From assembly GCA_030150965.1 (NCBI GenBank), contig JASLEW010000022.1, positions 1 through 5,608 on the forward strand: 5,608 bases of DNA. The letters run 5' to 3'. The notes under the pieces were generated by a model. It did not search any database. It was not told the origin of the DNA and saw only the letters and a list, made by a program, of their open reading frames with translations. Shown piece after piece: positions 1 through 5,043 of this stretch; within the stretch, counting starts at the first letter, position 1; every line of letters starts with the position of its first letter. Both the position numbers and the translations under genes were made by a program. Origin of the DNA: Thermoanaerobaculia bacterium (lineage in GTDB: Bacteria; Acidobacteriota; Thermoanaerobaculia; Multivoradales; UBA5704).

Positions 1-213
1 GCCACGGCCCCCGAGAACACCCACGGGTGGCCGTCGCGCACCGCCTGGTCGCGCCCGGGCAGCAGATGGACGTCGGCGATCGCCGGTGCCGCCGAGGCCG
101 CCTCCAACGGCCGCGGCCTCGGCGGCAACGGCGATCGCCGACGTCCATCTGCTGCCCGGGCGCGACAAGGCGGTGCGCGACGGCCACCCGTGGGTGTTCT
201 CGGGGGCCGTGGC
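1..213. repeat. Giant near-perfect inverted repeat (fold-back), arms about 101 bp
   Basis: Bases 1-101 are the reverse complement of 113-213, with the axis at base 107 and an unpaired centre of about 11 nt. By hand I find only two mismatched pairs, 47/167 and 86/128. The arms match right up to base 1, so the palindrome is cut by the window edge. The innermost part (88-101 with 113-126) is a GC-rich hairpin that could be genuine. The rest duplicates, in antisense, the first codons of the methyltransferase gene. Long palindromes with short spacers are poorly tolerated in bacterial chromosomes. A fold-back at a contig end (self-primed copying or an assembly artefact) is therefore more likely than a real element, although a true head-to-head duplication cannot be excluded. 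Confidence 0.93.
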
Positions 214-1312
214 GCGGGTGGACGGCCCGGCGGCGGCTCCCCTGGCCCGGGTGCTCGACGCCGCCGGGCAGGTGCTGGGCCTCGGCTTCCTGAGCCCGCG
301 CTCGCAGATCCGGGTGCGGATGCTCGGCGGCGGCGCCCCGGGCCGGGAGCTCTTCGCCGCGCGTCTCGCCGGCGCCCTGGCGCTGCGGCAGGCGGTGCTG
401 CCCGCGGACACCACCGGCTACCGGTTGGTCAATGCCGAGGGCGACGGCCTGCCGGGCTGGACCGTCGACCGCTTCGGCGAGGTGCTGGTCAGCCAGGTGA
501 CCGTGGCCGGCCTGGAGGCGCTGCGGGGGGAGGCCTACGCCGCTCTCGCCGAGGCGGTGCCGGGATGCGCCATCGTCCAGCTCGACGACCTGCCGGCCCG
601 CCACGCCGAGGGGCTGCCCGCGGGCGGCGGCCGGCGCGAGGCGATCGCCGGGGAGGTGCCGGCGGAGGCGGCCTTCCTCGAATCGGGCCTGCGCTTCACC
701 GCCGACCTGGCGGGCGGCCAGAAGACCGGCTTCTACTGCGATCAGCGGGAGAACCGGCGCCTGGTCGAGCGTCTGGCCGGCGGCCGCCGGGTGCTGGACC
801 TCTTCGCCCATGCGGGCGCCTTCGGCCTCTATGCCCTGCGCGGCGGCGCGCGGCGGGTCACGCACGTCGAATCCGCCGCCCGCTCGCTCGCCCAGGGGCA
901 GCGTCAGCTCGCCGCCAACGGGCTCGACCCCGGCCGTGCCGAATGGGTGAAGGCCAACGTCTGGGAGGACCTGCGGCAACGCTCTGAGCGCTACGACCTG
1001 GTGGTCTGCGATCCGCCGCCCCTGGCCCGCAAGCGCGGCGACCTGCATGCCGCGGCCCGCGCCTACAAGGACCTCAACCGCCTCGCCTTCTCCCGCCTGG
1101 CCCCCGGCGGCTTCCTGCTCACCTTCAGCTGCAGCGGGGCGGTGGACGCCAAGCTCTTCCGCCAGATCCTCTTCGCCGCCGCCGTCGAGGCCGGCGCGGG
1201 GGTGTCCCTGCTGGCGCAGCTGGGCGCCGCGCCCGACCATCCGATCGCCATCACCCACCCCCAGGGCGAGTACCTGAAGGGGTGGCTGGCGGTGGTGCGG
1301 GACGGCCCCTGA
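86..1312 (+). CDS. rlmI: 23S rRNA (cytosine-C5) methyltransferase, RlmI family; N-terminus uncertain
   Basis: This is a class I SAM-dependent rRNA methyltransferase of the RlmI type. E. coli RlmI makes m5C1962 in 23S rRNA in the cytoplasm. With a GTG start at 86 it has 408 residues (E. coli about 396). An N-terminal PUA-like segment contains the family motif HPWVFSGAV at 34-42, followed by SPRSQIRVR at 70-78. The linker has GQKTGFYCDQREN at 211-223, like the family's KTGYYLDQR. The SAM-binding motif is VLDLFAHAGAF at 236-246, motif IV is CDPP at 308-311, and YKDLN and TFSCSG lie at 327-331 and 346-351. The C-terminus HPQGEYLKGW is also typical. The GTG lies inside the fold-back, the frame is open to base 1, and no ATG, GTG or TTG occurs where homologues start (about residues 15-18). 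The first 9 or so residues may therefore be artificial and the real start lost. The exact target base is inferred from the family. Confidence 0.88.
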   Translation: MPPRPPPTAAASAATAIADVHLLPGRDKAVRDGHPWVFSGAVARVDGPAAAPLARVLDAAGQVLGLGFLSPRSQIRVRMLGGGAPGRELFAARLAGALALRQAVLPADTTGYRLVNAEGDGLPGWTVDRFGEVLVSQVTVAGLEALRGEAYAALAEAVPGCAIVQLDDLPARHAEGLPAGGGRREAIAGEVPAEAAFLESGLRFTADLAGGQKTGFYCDQRENRRLVERLAGGRRVLDLFAHAGAFGLYALRGGARRVTHVESAARSLAQGQRQLAANGLDPGRAEWVKANVWEDLRQRSERYDLVVCDPPPLARKRGDLHAAARAYKDLNRLAFSRLAPGGFLLTFSCSGAVDAKLFRQILFAAAVEAGAGVSLLAQLGAAPDHPIAITHPQGEYLKGWLAVVRDGP

Positions 1313-1329
1313 GCCGCTGCCGCCTCCGG

Positions 1330-1359
1330 GGTGGCTCGGGTGGCTCGGGTGGTGGCTCG
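1330..1359. repeat. 9-bp tandem repeat, unit GGTGGCTCG, three copies
   Basis: Exact units lie at 1330-1338, 1339-1347 and 1351-1359. The third copy is offset by an extra GGT. The repeat begins 18 bp after the rlmI stop. It is purely intergenic and has no obvious role. Confidence 0.85.
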
Positions 1360-1362
1360 GTT

Positions 1363-1398
1363 CGCCTCCCTCTCCGGCGCGGGGAGGGCCCGGAGGCG
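1363..1398 (+). terminator. Candidate terminator hairpin after rlmI (no T-run)
   Basis: CCCTCTCC (1368-1375) pairs with GGGGAGGG (1381-1388) across a 5-nt loop, with one G-U pair. An outer CGCCT/AGGCG stem (1363-1367 with 1394-1398) is interrupted by a 5-nt bulge. The position after rlmI suits a terminator. No T-run follows, so it may instead be a pause site, an RNA-end stabiliser or chance structure in GC-rich DNA. Confidence 0.3.
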
Positions 1399-1421
1399 TG
1401 AGCCTGCCGAGAGAGCGTTCT

Positions 1422-1467
1422 GGGCTCGCACCTCCTGCTCGCGCCTGCGAGGGCGCAAACCGAGCCC
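1422..1467. other. Nested hairpin upstream of the tRNA promoter
   Basis: An outer perfect 7-bp stem GGGCTCG/CGAGCCC (1422-1428 with 1461-1467) encloses an inner 5-bp stem GCGCC/GGCGC (1441-1445 with 1452-1456). No T-run follows. It could be a second, weak transcription-end structure for rlmI. It ends 59 bp before the promoter -35 element. Confidence 0.3.
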
Positions 1468-1526
1468 CCACCCGGCGTCAGTGCTCCCGCGGAACCGCTG
1501 CCCCGGCGTCCCCGGGATCCATCTCG

Positions 1527-1556
1527 TTGACAGCGGCTTTGAGGGTTTGCTAGCGT
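1527..1556 (+). promoter_or_regulatory. Housekeeping-type promoter for the tRNA-Val genes
   Basis: A perfect -35 hexamer TTGACA lies at 1527-1532. An 18-nt spacer leads to TAGCGT at 1551-1556, a -10 element sharing only T1, A2 and T6 with TATAAT. Transcription would start near 1563, about 30 nt before the tRNA. The sequence after the -10 (TGTCGCCCC) is GC-rich, as in discriminators of promoters under stringent control. That regulation is inferred. The promoter may also serve thrS downstream, because no clear terminator separates them. Confidence 0.6.
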
Positions 1557-1592
1557 TGTCGCCCCTGGACGCCCAAGCTGCCCGGGGGAAGC

Positions 1593-1669
1593 AGGCCCGT
1601 AGCTCAGCTGGTTAGAGCGCTACGTTGACATCGTAGAGGTCAGCGGTTCAAGTCCGCTCGGGCCTACCA
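1593..1669 (+). tRNA. tRNA-Val (anticodon GAC)
   Basis: A 77-nt gene with a full cloverleaf. The acceptor stem is AGGCCCG with CGGGCCU, then discriminator A and an encoded CCA end. The D stem is GCUC/GAGC. The anticodon stem is CUACG/CGUAG, with loop UUGACAU and anticodon GAC at 1627-1629. The T stem is AGCGG/CCGCU with loop UUCAAGU. It reads the valine codons GUC and GUU. The first pair is A1-U72, whereas the E. coli valine tRNAs have G1-C72. It differs from the second tRNA-Val downstream at only 11 of 77 positions by hand count. Confidence 0.97.
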
Positions 1670-1831
1670 AGAACGAGCCTTACGGCCGGACAACGACTGA
1701 GTCGGACGACGACAAGAGAAGCTCTGCAAGACTCTGCATTCCCTTCCGTTCTGCGACGGCCCGCGACGCCCCATCCGGCGGCGCCGCCGGCTTGCGCCGT
1801 GCAGGATCGGTTCGTGCTCGGTTGCGACGAC

Positions 1832-1908
1832 AGGCGCTTAGCTCAGTTGGTTAGAGCGCTACCTTCACACGGTAGAGGTCAGCGGTTCGAGCCCGCTAGC
1901 GCCTACCA
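1832..1908 (+). tRNA. tRNA-Val (anticodon CAC)
   Basis: A 77-nt cloverleaf. The acceptor stem is AGGCGCU with AGCGCCU, then discriminator A and an encoded CCA. The D stem is GCUC/GAGC. The anticodon stem is CUACC/GGUAG, with loop UUCACAC and anticodon CAC at 1866-1868. The T stem is AGCGG/CCGCU with loop UUCGAGC. It reads GUG, the commonest kind of valine codon expected in a GC-rich genome. Changes in the stems relative to the first tRNA-Val are compensatory (for example G7-C66 becomes U7-A66), so both look functional. The 162-bp spacer between the tRNAs has no convincing promoter, only a 16-bp perfect palindrome at 1775-1790, so co-transcription is likely. Confidence 0.97.
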
Positions 1909-1971
1909 CACCCCCTGCGCGTGATCCTCTCCCTGACGGGCCGCGGCCCATACTCCACCCGTGTCTCTTGA

Positions 1972-1997
1972 GCGCCCGTTGACGGCGGGCGCGGGAG
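1972..1997 (+). promoter_or_regulatory. Hairpin abutting the thrS ribosome-binding site
   Basis: A perfect 7-bp stem GCGCCCG/CGGGCGC (1972-1978 with 1986-1992) has the loop TTGACGG. It is followed with no gap by the SD-like GGGAG at 1993-1997. E. coli thrS is repressed by its own product through an operator hairpin mimicking the tRNA-Thr anticodon arm. This hairpin is in the right place, but I see no convincing tRNA-Thr mimicry in the loop. Function is speculative. Confidence 0.35.
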
Positions 1998-2004
1998 CCG
2001 TGTG

Positions 2005-3942
2005 ATGGCGACGGCGACCGAGGCCCTGCGCCTCACCCTGCCGGACGGCTCCGTCCGCGAGGCGGCGGTGGGGGTCACGCCGCAGGAGGTGGCGGCGGCG
2101 ATCGGTCCGCGCCTGGCCCGCGATGCCGTGGGCGCCGAGCTGGACGGCCGGCCGATCGATCTGCGTCAGCCCCTCTCCCACGGCGGCCAGTTCCGCATCT
2201 TCACCGCCAAGAGCCCGGAGGCCGGCGAGTTCCTGCGTCACAGCGCCGAGCACGTGCTGGCGGACGCGGTGCAGCGCCTCTGGCCAGGGACCGAGATCGA
2301 CGTCGGGCGCAAGGACCACAGCGAGAAGTTCCAGTACGACTTCCGCTTCCCGCGCCCGTTCACCGCCGAGGACCTGGCGGCGATCGAGGACAAGATGCGC
2401 CAGATCATCGCCGAGGGCCACGCGGTGGAGCGCAGCGAGGTGAGCCGCGAGCGGGCGGCGGCGCTGTTCCGCGAGCGGGGAGAGAGCCTCAAGCTGGAAC
2501 GGCTCAAGGAGATCCCCGAGGGCGAGCCGATCACGCTCTTCCGCCACGGCGAGTTCGTCGATCTCTGCCGCGGTCCGCACGCCCAGCGCATCTCGCAGAT
2601 CGGCGCGGTCAAGCTGCTCGAGTCGTCGGCCTCCTTCTTCAAGGGGGACGAGAGGGGGGAGCGGCTGCAGCGCATCTACGGCACCGCCTTCGCCACCCCG
2701 GCCGAGCTCGACGCCTACCAGGCGCGGCAGGAAGAGGCCCGGGCGCGCGACCACCGGCGTATCGGCCAGGAGCTGGACCTGTTCAGCTTCAGCCCGCTGG
2801 CGCCGGCCTCGCCGTTCCTGCACCCCAAGGGGGCGGTGATCTACAACGGCCTCATGGACTACGTGCGCGAGGTGAACGCCCGCTACGGCTACGGCGAGGT
2901 GATCACGCCGCAGATCCTCGACGTCGAGCTGTGGCGGACCTCCGGCCACCTGGCGAACTACGCCGAGGCCATGTTCTTCACCGACCTGGACGACAAGCAG
3001 TTCGCCGTCAAGCCGATGAACTGCCCGACCCACTGCCTGATCTTCGACACCCGGCGGCGCTCGTACCGCGACCTGCCGGTGCGCTACGCCGACTTCGGGC
3101 GGCTGCACCGCTACGAGCGCAGCGGCGTCACCAACGGCATGCTGCGGGTGCGCAGCTTCTCGCAGGACGACGCGCACGTCTTCATGACCGAGCAGCAGAT
3201 CGAGGGCGAGGTGCTGGCCGCGGTGGAGGCGATCACCGGCATCTACCGCACCCTGGGCTTCACCGAGGTGGACATCGAGCTCTCGACCCGGCCGGCGAAG
3301 TCCATCGGCACCGCCGAGACCTGGCAGCACGCCGAGGCGGCGCTGGCCGAGGCGCTCGGCAGGGCCGGGTTCGCCTACAAGGTGAATCCCGGCGACGGCG
3401 CGTTCTACGGCCCGAAGATCGACTTCCACGTCCACGACGCGCTCGGCCGCACCTGGCAGCTCGGCACCGTGCAGCTCGACTACCAGATGCCCGAGCGCTT
3501 CGGCCTGACCTACGTCGGCGCCGACGGCGCCGAGCACCGGCCGGTGATGATCCACCGCGCCATGCTCGGCTCGATCGAGCGCTTCACCGCCATCCTGCTC
3601 GAGCAGACGGCGGGGGCCCTGCCGCTGTGGCTGGCGCCGGTGCAGGCGGTGGTGCTGCCGGTCTCGGAGCGCTTTGCCGCCTACGGCGAGGAGGTCCGGG
3701 GGCGGCTGGCCTCGACCGGGCTGCGGGTCGAGCTGGATCAGCGCAACGAGAAGCTGGGGTACCGCATCCGGGAGGCGCAGGTGCAGAAGGTGCCCTACAT
3801 GCTGGTGGTCGGCGCCCGCGAGCAGGAGGCCGGCGCGGTGGCGGTGCGGCGCCGCGGCGGCGAGGACCTGGGCGCCATGGCGGTCGCCGACTTCACGGCG
3901 CGGGTGGGCGATCTGGTGGCCCGGCGCAGCCTGGAGATCTGA
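2005..3942 (+). CDS. thrS: Threonyl-tRNA synthetase
   Basis: A cytoplasmic class II synthetase that charges tRNA-Thr and removes mischarged serine. It has 645 residues from ATG 2005 (E. coli 642). Domain order is TGS (about 6-66), editing domain with HSAEH at 79-83 and CRGPH at 188-192, class II catalytic core (about 270-535), and anticodon-binding domain (about 543-640). The catalytic zinc ligands are visible as C340 (MNCPTH), H391 (DDAH) and H517 (MIHRA). The motif 2 arginine is R369 and the motif 3 arginine is R526. An in-frame GTG at 2002 directly precedes the ATG. The SD-like GGGAG (1993-1997) is 7 nt from ATG but only 4 nt from GTG, so ATG is preferred. The usual CPGH around the zinc cysteine is CPTH here, a mild variant. 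No terminator separates it from the tRNAs upstream, so it may be transcribed with them. Confidence 0.97.
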   Translation: MATATEALRLTLPDGSVREAAVGVTPQEVAAAIGPRLARDAVGAELDGRPIDLRQPLSHGGQFRIFTAKSPEAGEFLRHSAEHVLADAVQRLWPGTEIDVGRKDHSEKFQYDFRFPRPFTAEDLAAIEDKMRQIIAEGHAVERSEVSRERAAALFRERGESLKLERLKEIPEGEPITLFRHGEFVDLCRGPHAQRISQIGAVKLLESSASFFKGDERGERLQRIYGTAFATPAELDAYQARQEEARARDHRRIGQELDLFSFSPLAPASPFLHPKGAVIYNGLMDYVREVNARYGYGEVITPQILDVELWRTSGHLANYAEAMFFTDLDDKQFAVKPMNCPTHCLIFDTRRRSYRDLPVRYADFGRLHRYERSGVTNGMLRVRSFSQDDAHVFMTEQQIEGEVLAAVEAITGIYRTLGFTEVDIELSTRPAKSIGTAETWQHAEAALAEALGRAGFAYKVNPGDGAFYGPKIDFHVHDALGRTWQLGTVQLDYQMPERFGLTYVGADGAEHRPVMIHRAMLGSIERFTAILLEQTAGALPLWLAPVQAVVLPVSERFAAYGEEVRGRLASTGLRVELDQRNEKLGYRIREAQVQKVPYMLVVGAREQEAGAVAVRRRGGEDLGAMAVADFTARVGDLVARRSLEI

Positions 3943-3973
3943 CGGCCGGTTCGGCGTCTTCCATGCACAGGAG

Positions 3974-4045
3974 CCCTGCGCCACCGAGGCGCAGGGATTG
4001 AAACCAATCTGCGGGCCGCTGGGCCCGCCGCTCTCAAGGGGGTGA
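3974..4045 (+). promoter_or_regulatory. Structured infC leader: three hairpins and a strong SD
   Basis: The 110-bp thrS-infC gap holds three consecutive stem-loops. The first is CCCTGCGCC/GGCGCAGGG (3974-3982 with 3988-3996, 5-nt loop). The second is GATTG/CAATC (3996-4000 with 4005-4009, loop AAAC), which shares a base with the first and so partly competes with it. The third is GCGGGCC/GGCCCGC (4011-4017 with 4022-4028, loop GCTG). A long SD, AAGGGGGTGA (4036-4045), follows 7 nt after the third. No T-run is present, so this is not an intrinsic terminator. Known regulators at this place in other bacteria are L20 and IF3 itself. That either acts here is inference. Confidence 0.5.
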
Positions 4046-4052
4046 GCTGAGT

Positions 4053-4595
4053 ATCGATAAGACGACGCGGATCAACGAGCGGATCAGGGTTCGCGAGGTG
4101 CGGCTGGTGGATGCCGACGGCTCGCAGGCGGGCATCGTGCCGGTGGAGGAGGCGTTGCGCCGCGCCCAGGAGCAGGCACTCGACCTGGTCGAGGTGGCGC
4201 CGACCGCCAAGCCGCCGGTCTGCCGCATCATGGATTTCGGCAAGTTCCTCTACCAGCAGAAGAAGAAGGCCCATGAGTCGAAGCGCAAGCAGAAGATCAT
4301 CCACATCAAAGAGGTCAAGTTCCGGCCCAACATCGACGAGCACGACTACGACTTCAAGCTGAAGAACGTGGTGCGCTTCCTGGGCGACGGCGACAAGGTC
4401 AAGGCCACGGTGCAGTTCCGCGGCCGCGAGATGGCGCGCACGGACCTCGGCCACAAGCTGCTGCGGCGGGTGGCGGAAGACGTGGGCGAGCACGGGATGC
4501 TAGAATCCACGCCCGAAATGGCGGGCAACCGGATGCACGTCATCTTCGGACCGCCCCGCCAGGCGATCAAGAAGCCCGGCGCCATGGAGCAGTAG
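4053..4595 (+). CDS. infC: Translation initiation factor IF-3 (non-standard start codon)
   Basis: IF3 binds the 30S subunit, blocks premature 50S joining and checks start-codon pairing. The frame has no ATG, GTG or TTG between an in-frame TGA at 3999 and GTG at 4098. Starting at 4098 would remove the conserved opening strand RINERIRVREV. The best start is ATC at 4053, 7 nt after the end of the SD. CTG at 4047 is possible but only 1 nt from the end of that SD. From ATC the protein has 180 residues, the same as E. coli IF3. The N-domain carries the signature PPVCRIMDFGKFLY at 54-67, a lysine-rich linker follows, and the C-domain has KEVKFRP at 86-92 and FRGREMA at 122-128. E. coli infC starts with AUU, which lets IF3 repress its own translation, and the same logic is likely here. 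The stop lies inside a CAG-type triplet tract. Confidence 0.96.
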   Translation: MDKTTRINERIRVREVRLVDADGSQAGIVPVEEALRRAQEQALDLVEVAPTAKPPVCRIMDFGKFLYQQKKKAHESKRKQKIIHIKEVKFRPNIDEHDYDFKLKNVVRFLGDGDKVKATVQFRGREMARTDLGHKLLRRVAEDVGEHGMLESTPEMAGNRMHVIFGPPRQAIKKPGAMEQ

Positions 4596-4611
4596 CAGCA
4601 GCAGCAGTAGC
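4588..4611. repeat. AGC triplet tract spanning the infC stop
   Basis: Eight triplets in register: AGC, AGT, then four AGC, then AGT, AGC. In the infC frame this reads CAG, TAG, four CAG codons, TAG. Both stops are single C-to-T variants of the CAG unit, so the tract is an interrupted CAG microsatellite that sets the end of IF3. Confidence 0.9.
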
Positions 4612-4612
4612 T

Positions 4613-4647
4613 GGCGCCGGGCGCCAGGCGCCAGGCGCCGGGCTCCA
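4613..4647. repeat. 7-bp tandem repeat, unit GGCGCCR, four exact copies plus one degenerate
   Basis: Units GGCGCCG, GGCGCCA, GGCGCCA and GGCGCCG at 4613-4640, then GGCTCCA at 4641-4647. Each unit contains the palindrome GGCGCC, so the array can form several alternative hairpins, for example CTGGCGCC/GGCGCCAG around base 4619. It starts two bases after the AGC triplet tract. Confidence 0.9.
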
Positions 4648-4691
4648 AGGATGGTGGGGATGGGACCGATCGCCCGGCGCCTCGGGGCGGC

Positions 4692-4749
4692 AGCAGCCGT
4701 CAACCCCTGGCTCCCCCGGCTCGAGGCTCGGGTGGGCTGCTTTTTGTTT
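4692..4749 (+). terminator. Candidate intrinsic terminator or attenuator before rpmI
   Basis: AGCAGCC (4692-4698) pairs with GGCTGCT (4735-4741), and inside it ACCC (4703-4706) pairs with GGGT (4730-4733). The stem ends directly in a T-run, TTTTTGTTT (4741-4749), one of very few T-runs in the window. The internal loop is large and asymmetric, so efficiency is uncertain. Lying between infC and rpmI, it would act as a partial terminator or attenuator within the operon. Confidence 0.42.
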
Positions 4750-4773
4750 CCTGCGGCTTTCCCGCAAAGGAGA
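4747..4773 (+). promoter_or_regulatory. Hairpin sequestering the rpmI ribosome-binding site
   Basis: TGCGG (4752-4756) pairs with CCGCA (4762-4766) across a CTTTC loop. After a two-adenine bulge (4767-4768), TTTCC (4747-4751) pairs with GGAGA (4769-4773), including one G-U pair. The rpmI SD, AGGAG (4768-4772), is thus almost wholly buried. E. coli L20 represses rpmI-rplT by binding structured RNA around the rpmI start. This element could serve the same purpose, but L20 binding is inference. Confidence 0.5.
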
Positions 4774-4778
4774 TGAGC

Positions 4779-4973
4779 GTGCCGAAGCAGAAGACGCACA
4801 AGGGAGCCGCCAAGCGCTTCAAGGTCACGGGCACGGGCAAGGTGATCCGCCACCAGGCGATGCACAGCCACATCCTGACCAAGAAGACGACCAAGCGGAA
4901 GCGCAACCTGCGCAAGTCGGTCGAAGTGCCAACGGCGTTTGCAGGCATCGTCAAGGAGCTGCTGCACGGCTAG
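4779..4973 (+). CDS. rpmI: 50S ribosomal protein L35 (bL35)
   Basis: A small, very basic large-subunit protein of 64 residues (usual length about 64-66). The family opening PKQKTHKGAAKRFK lies at 2-15 and the basic core HILTKKTTKRKRNLRK at 31-46. GTG 4779 is chosen over ATG 4773. The SD AGGAG ends at 4772, directly against that ATG, but is 6 nt from the GTG, and GTG is followed at once by the family's PK. It sits between infC and rplT as in most bacteria, but 183 bp from infC and 245 bp from rplT, wider gaps than usual. Translation is probably controlled by the hairpin covering its SD. Confidence 0.96.
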   Translation: MPKQKTHKGAAKRFKVTGTGKVIRHQAMHSHILTKKTTKRKRNLRKSVEVPTAFAGIVKELLHG

Positions 4974-4993
4974 GGGCCCGCCCGCCCCGCCGC

Positions 4994-5010
4994 TCCCGGC
5001 AACGCCGGGA
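4994..5010 (+). other. Short perfect hairpin after rpmI
   Basis: TCCCGGC (4994-5000) and GCCGGGA (5004-5010) form a perfect 7-bp stem with loop AAC, 21 nt after the rpmI stop. No T-run follows. It could stabilise the rpmI end of the transcript or be a pause site. Confidence 0.35.
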
Positions 5011-5043
5011 CCCCGGCTCCAGACGTCATCGCCCGCCGCGCCC

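Larger units (their letters stand above)
1313..1526. other. Non-coding gap between rlmI and the tRNA promoter
   Basis: The 280 bp between the rlmI stop and the first tRNA contain no convincing gene. Frames that cross the gap have no ribosome-binding site and no recognisable protein. It holds a 9-bp tandem repeat, two stable GC-rich hairpins and, at its right end, the promoter listed separately. The change from a coding-like to a structured, repeat-bearing composition fits a boundary between two transcription units. Confidence 0.6.

Noticed and set aside
27..293. An 88-residue + strand frame at the window start
   Set aside because: It lies in the fold-back and in another frame of rlmI, is Arg/Pro-rich and has no family resemblance.
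1979..1984. TTGACG as a -35 box for thrS
   Set aside because: It is inside the hairpin loop and its -10 would fall on the start codon with no AT-rich hexamer.
1903..3984. A 693-residue open frame on the - strand opposite thrS
   Set aside because: It mirrors thrS codon by codon, is low-complexity in feel, has no recognisable domain, and is expected opposite a GC-rich gene. thrS itself is unmistakable.
4098..4100. GTG as infC start
   Set aside because: It would delete the conserved RINERIRVREV opening and has no SD at a suitable distance.
3795..4493. A 232-residue - strand frame opposite thrS end and infC
   Set aside because: Shadow of infC and thrS. Leucine/valine-rich artefact with no start signals.
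4773..4775. ATG as rpmI start
   Set aside because: It directly touches the SD (spacing 0). GTG 4779 has 6-nt spacing and matches the family's MPK opening.
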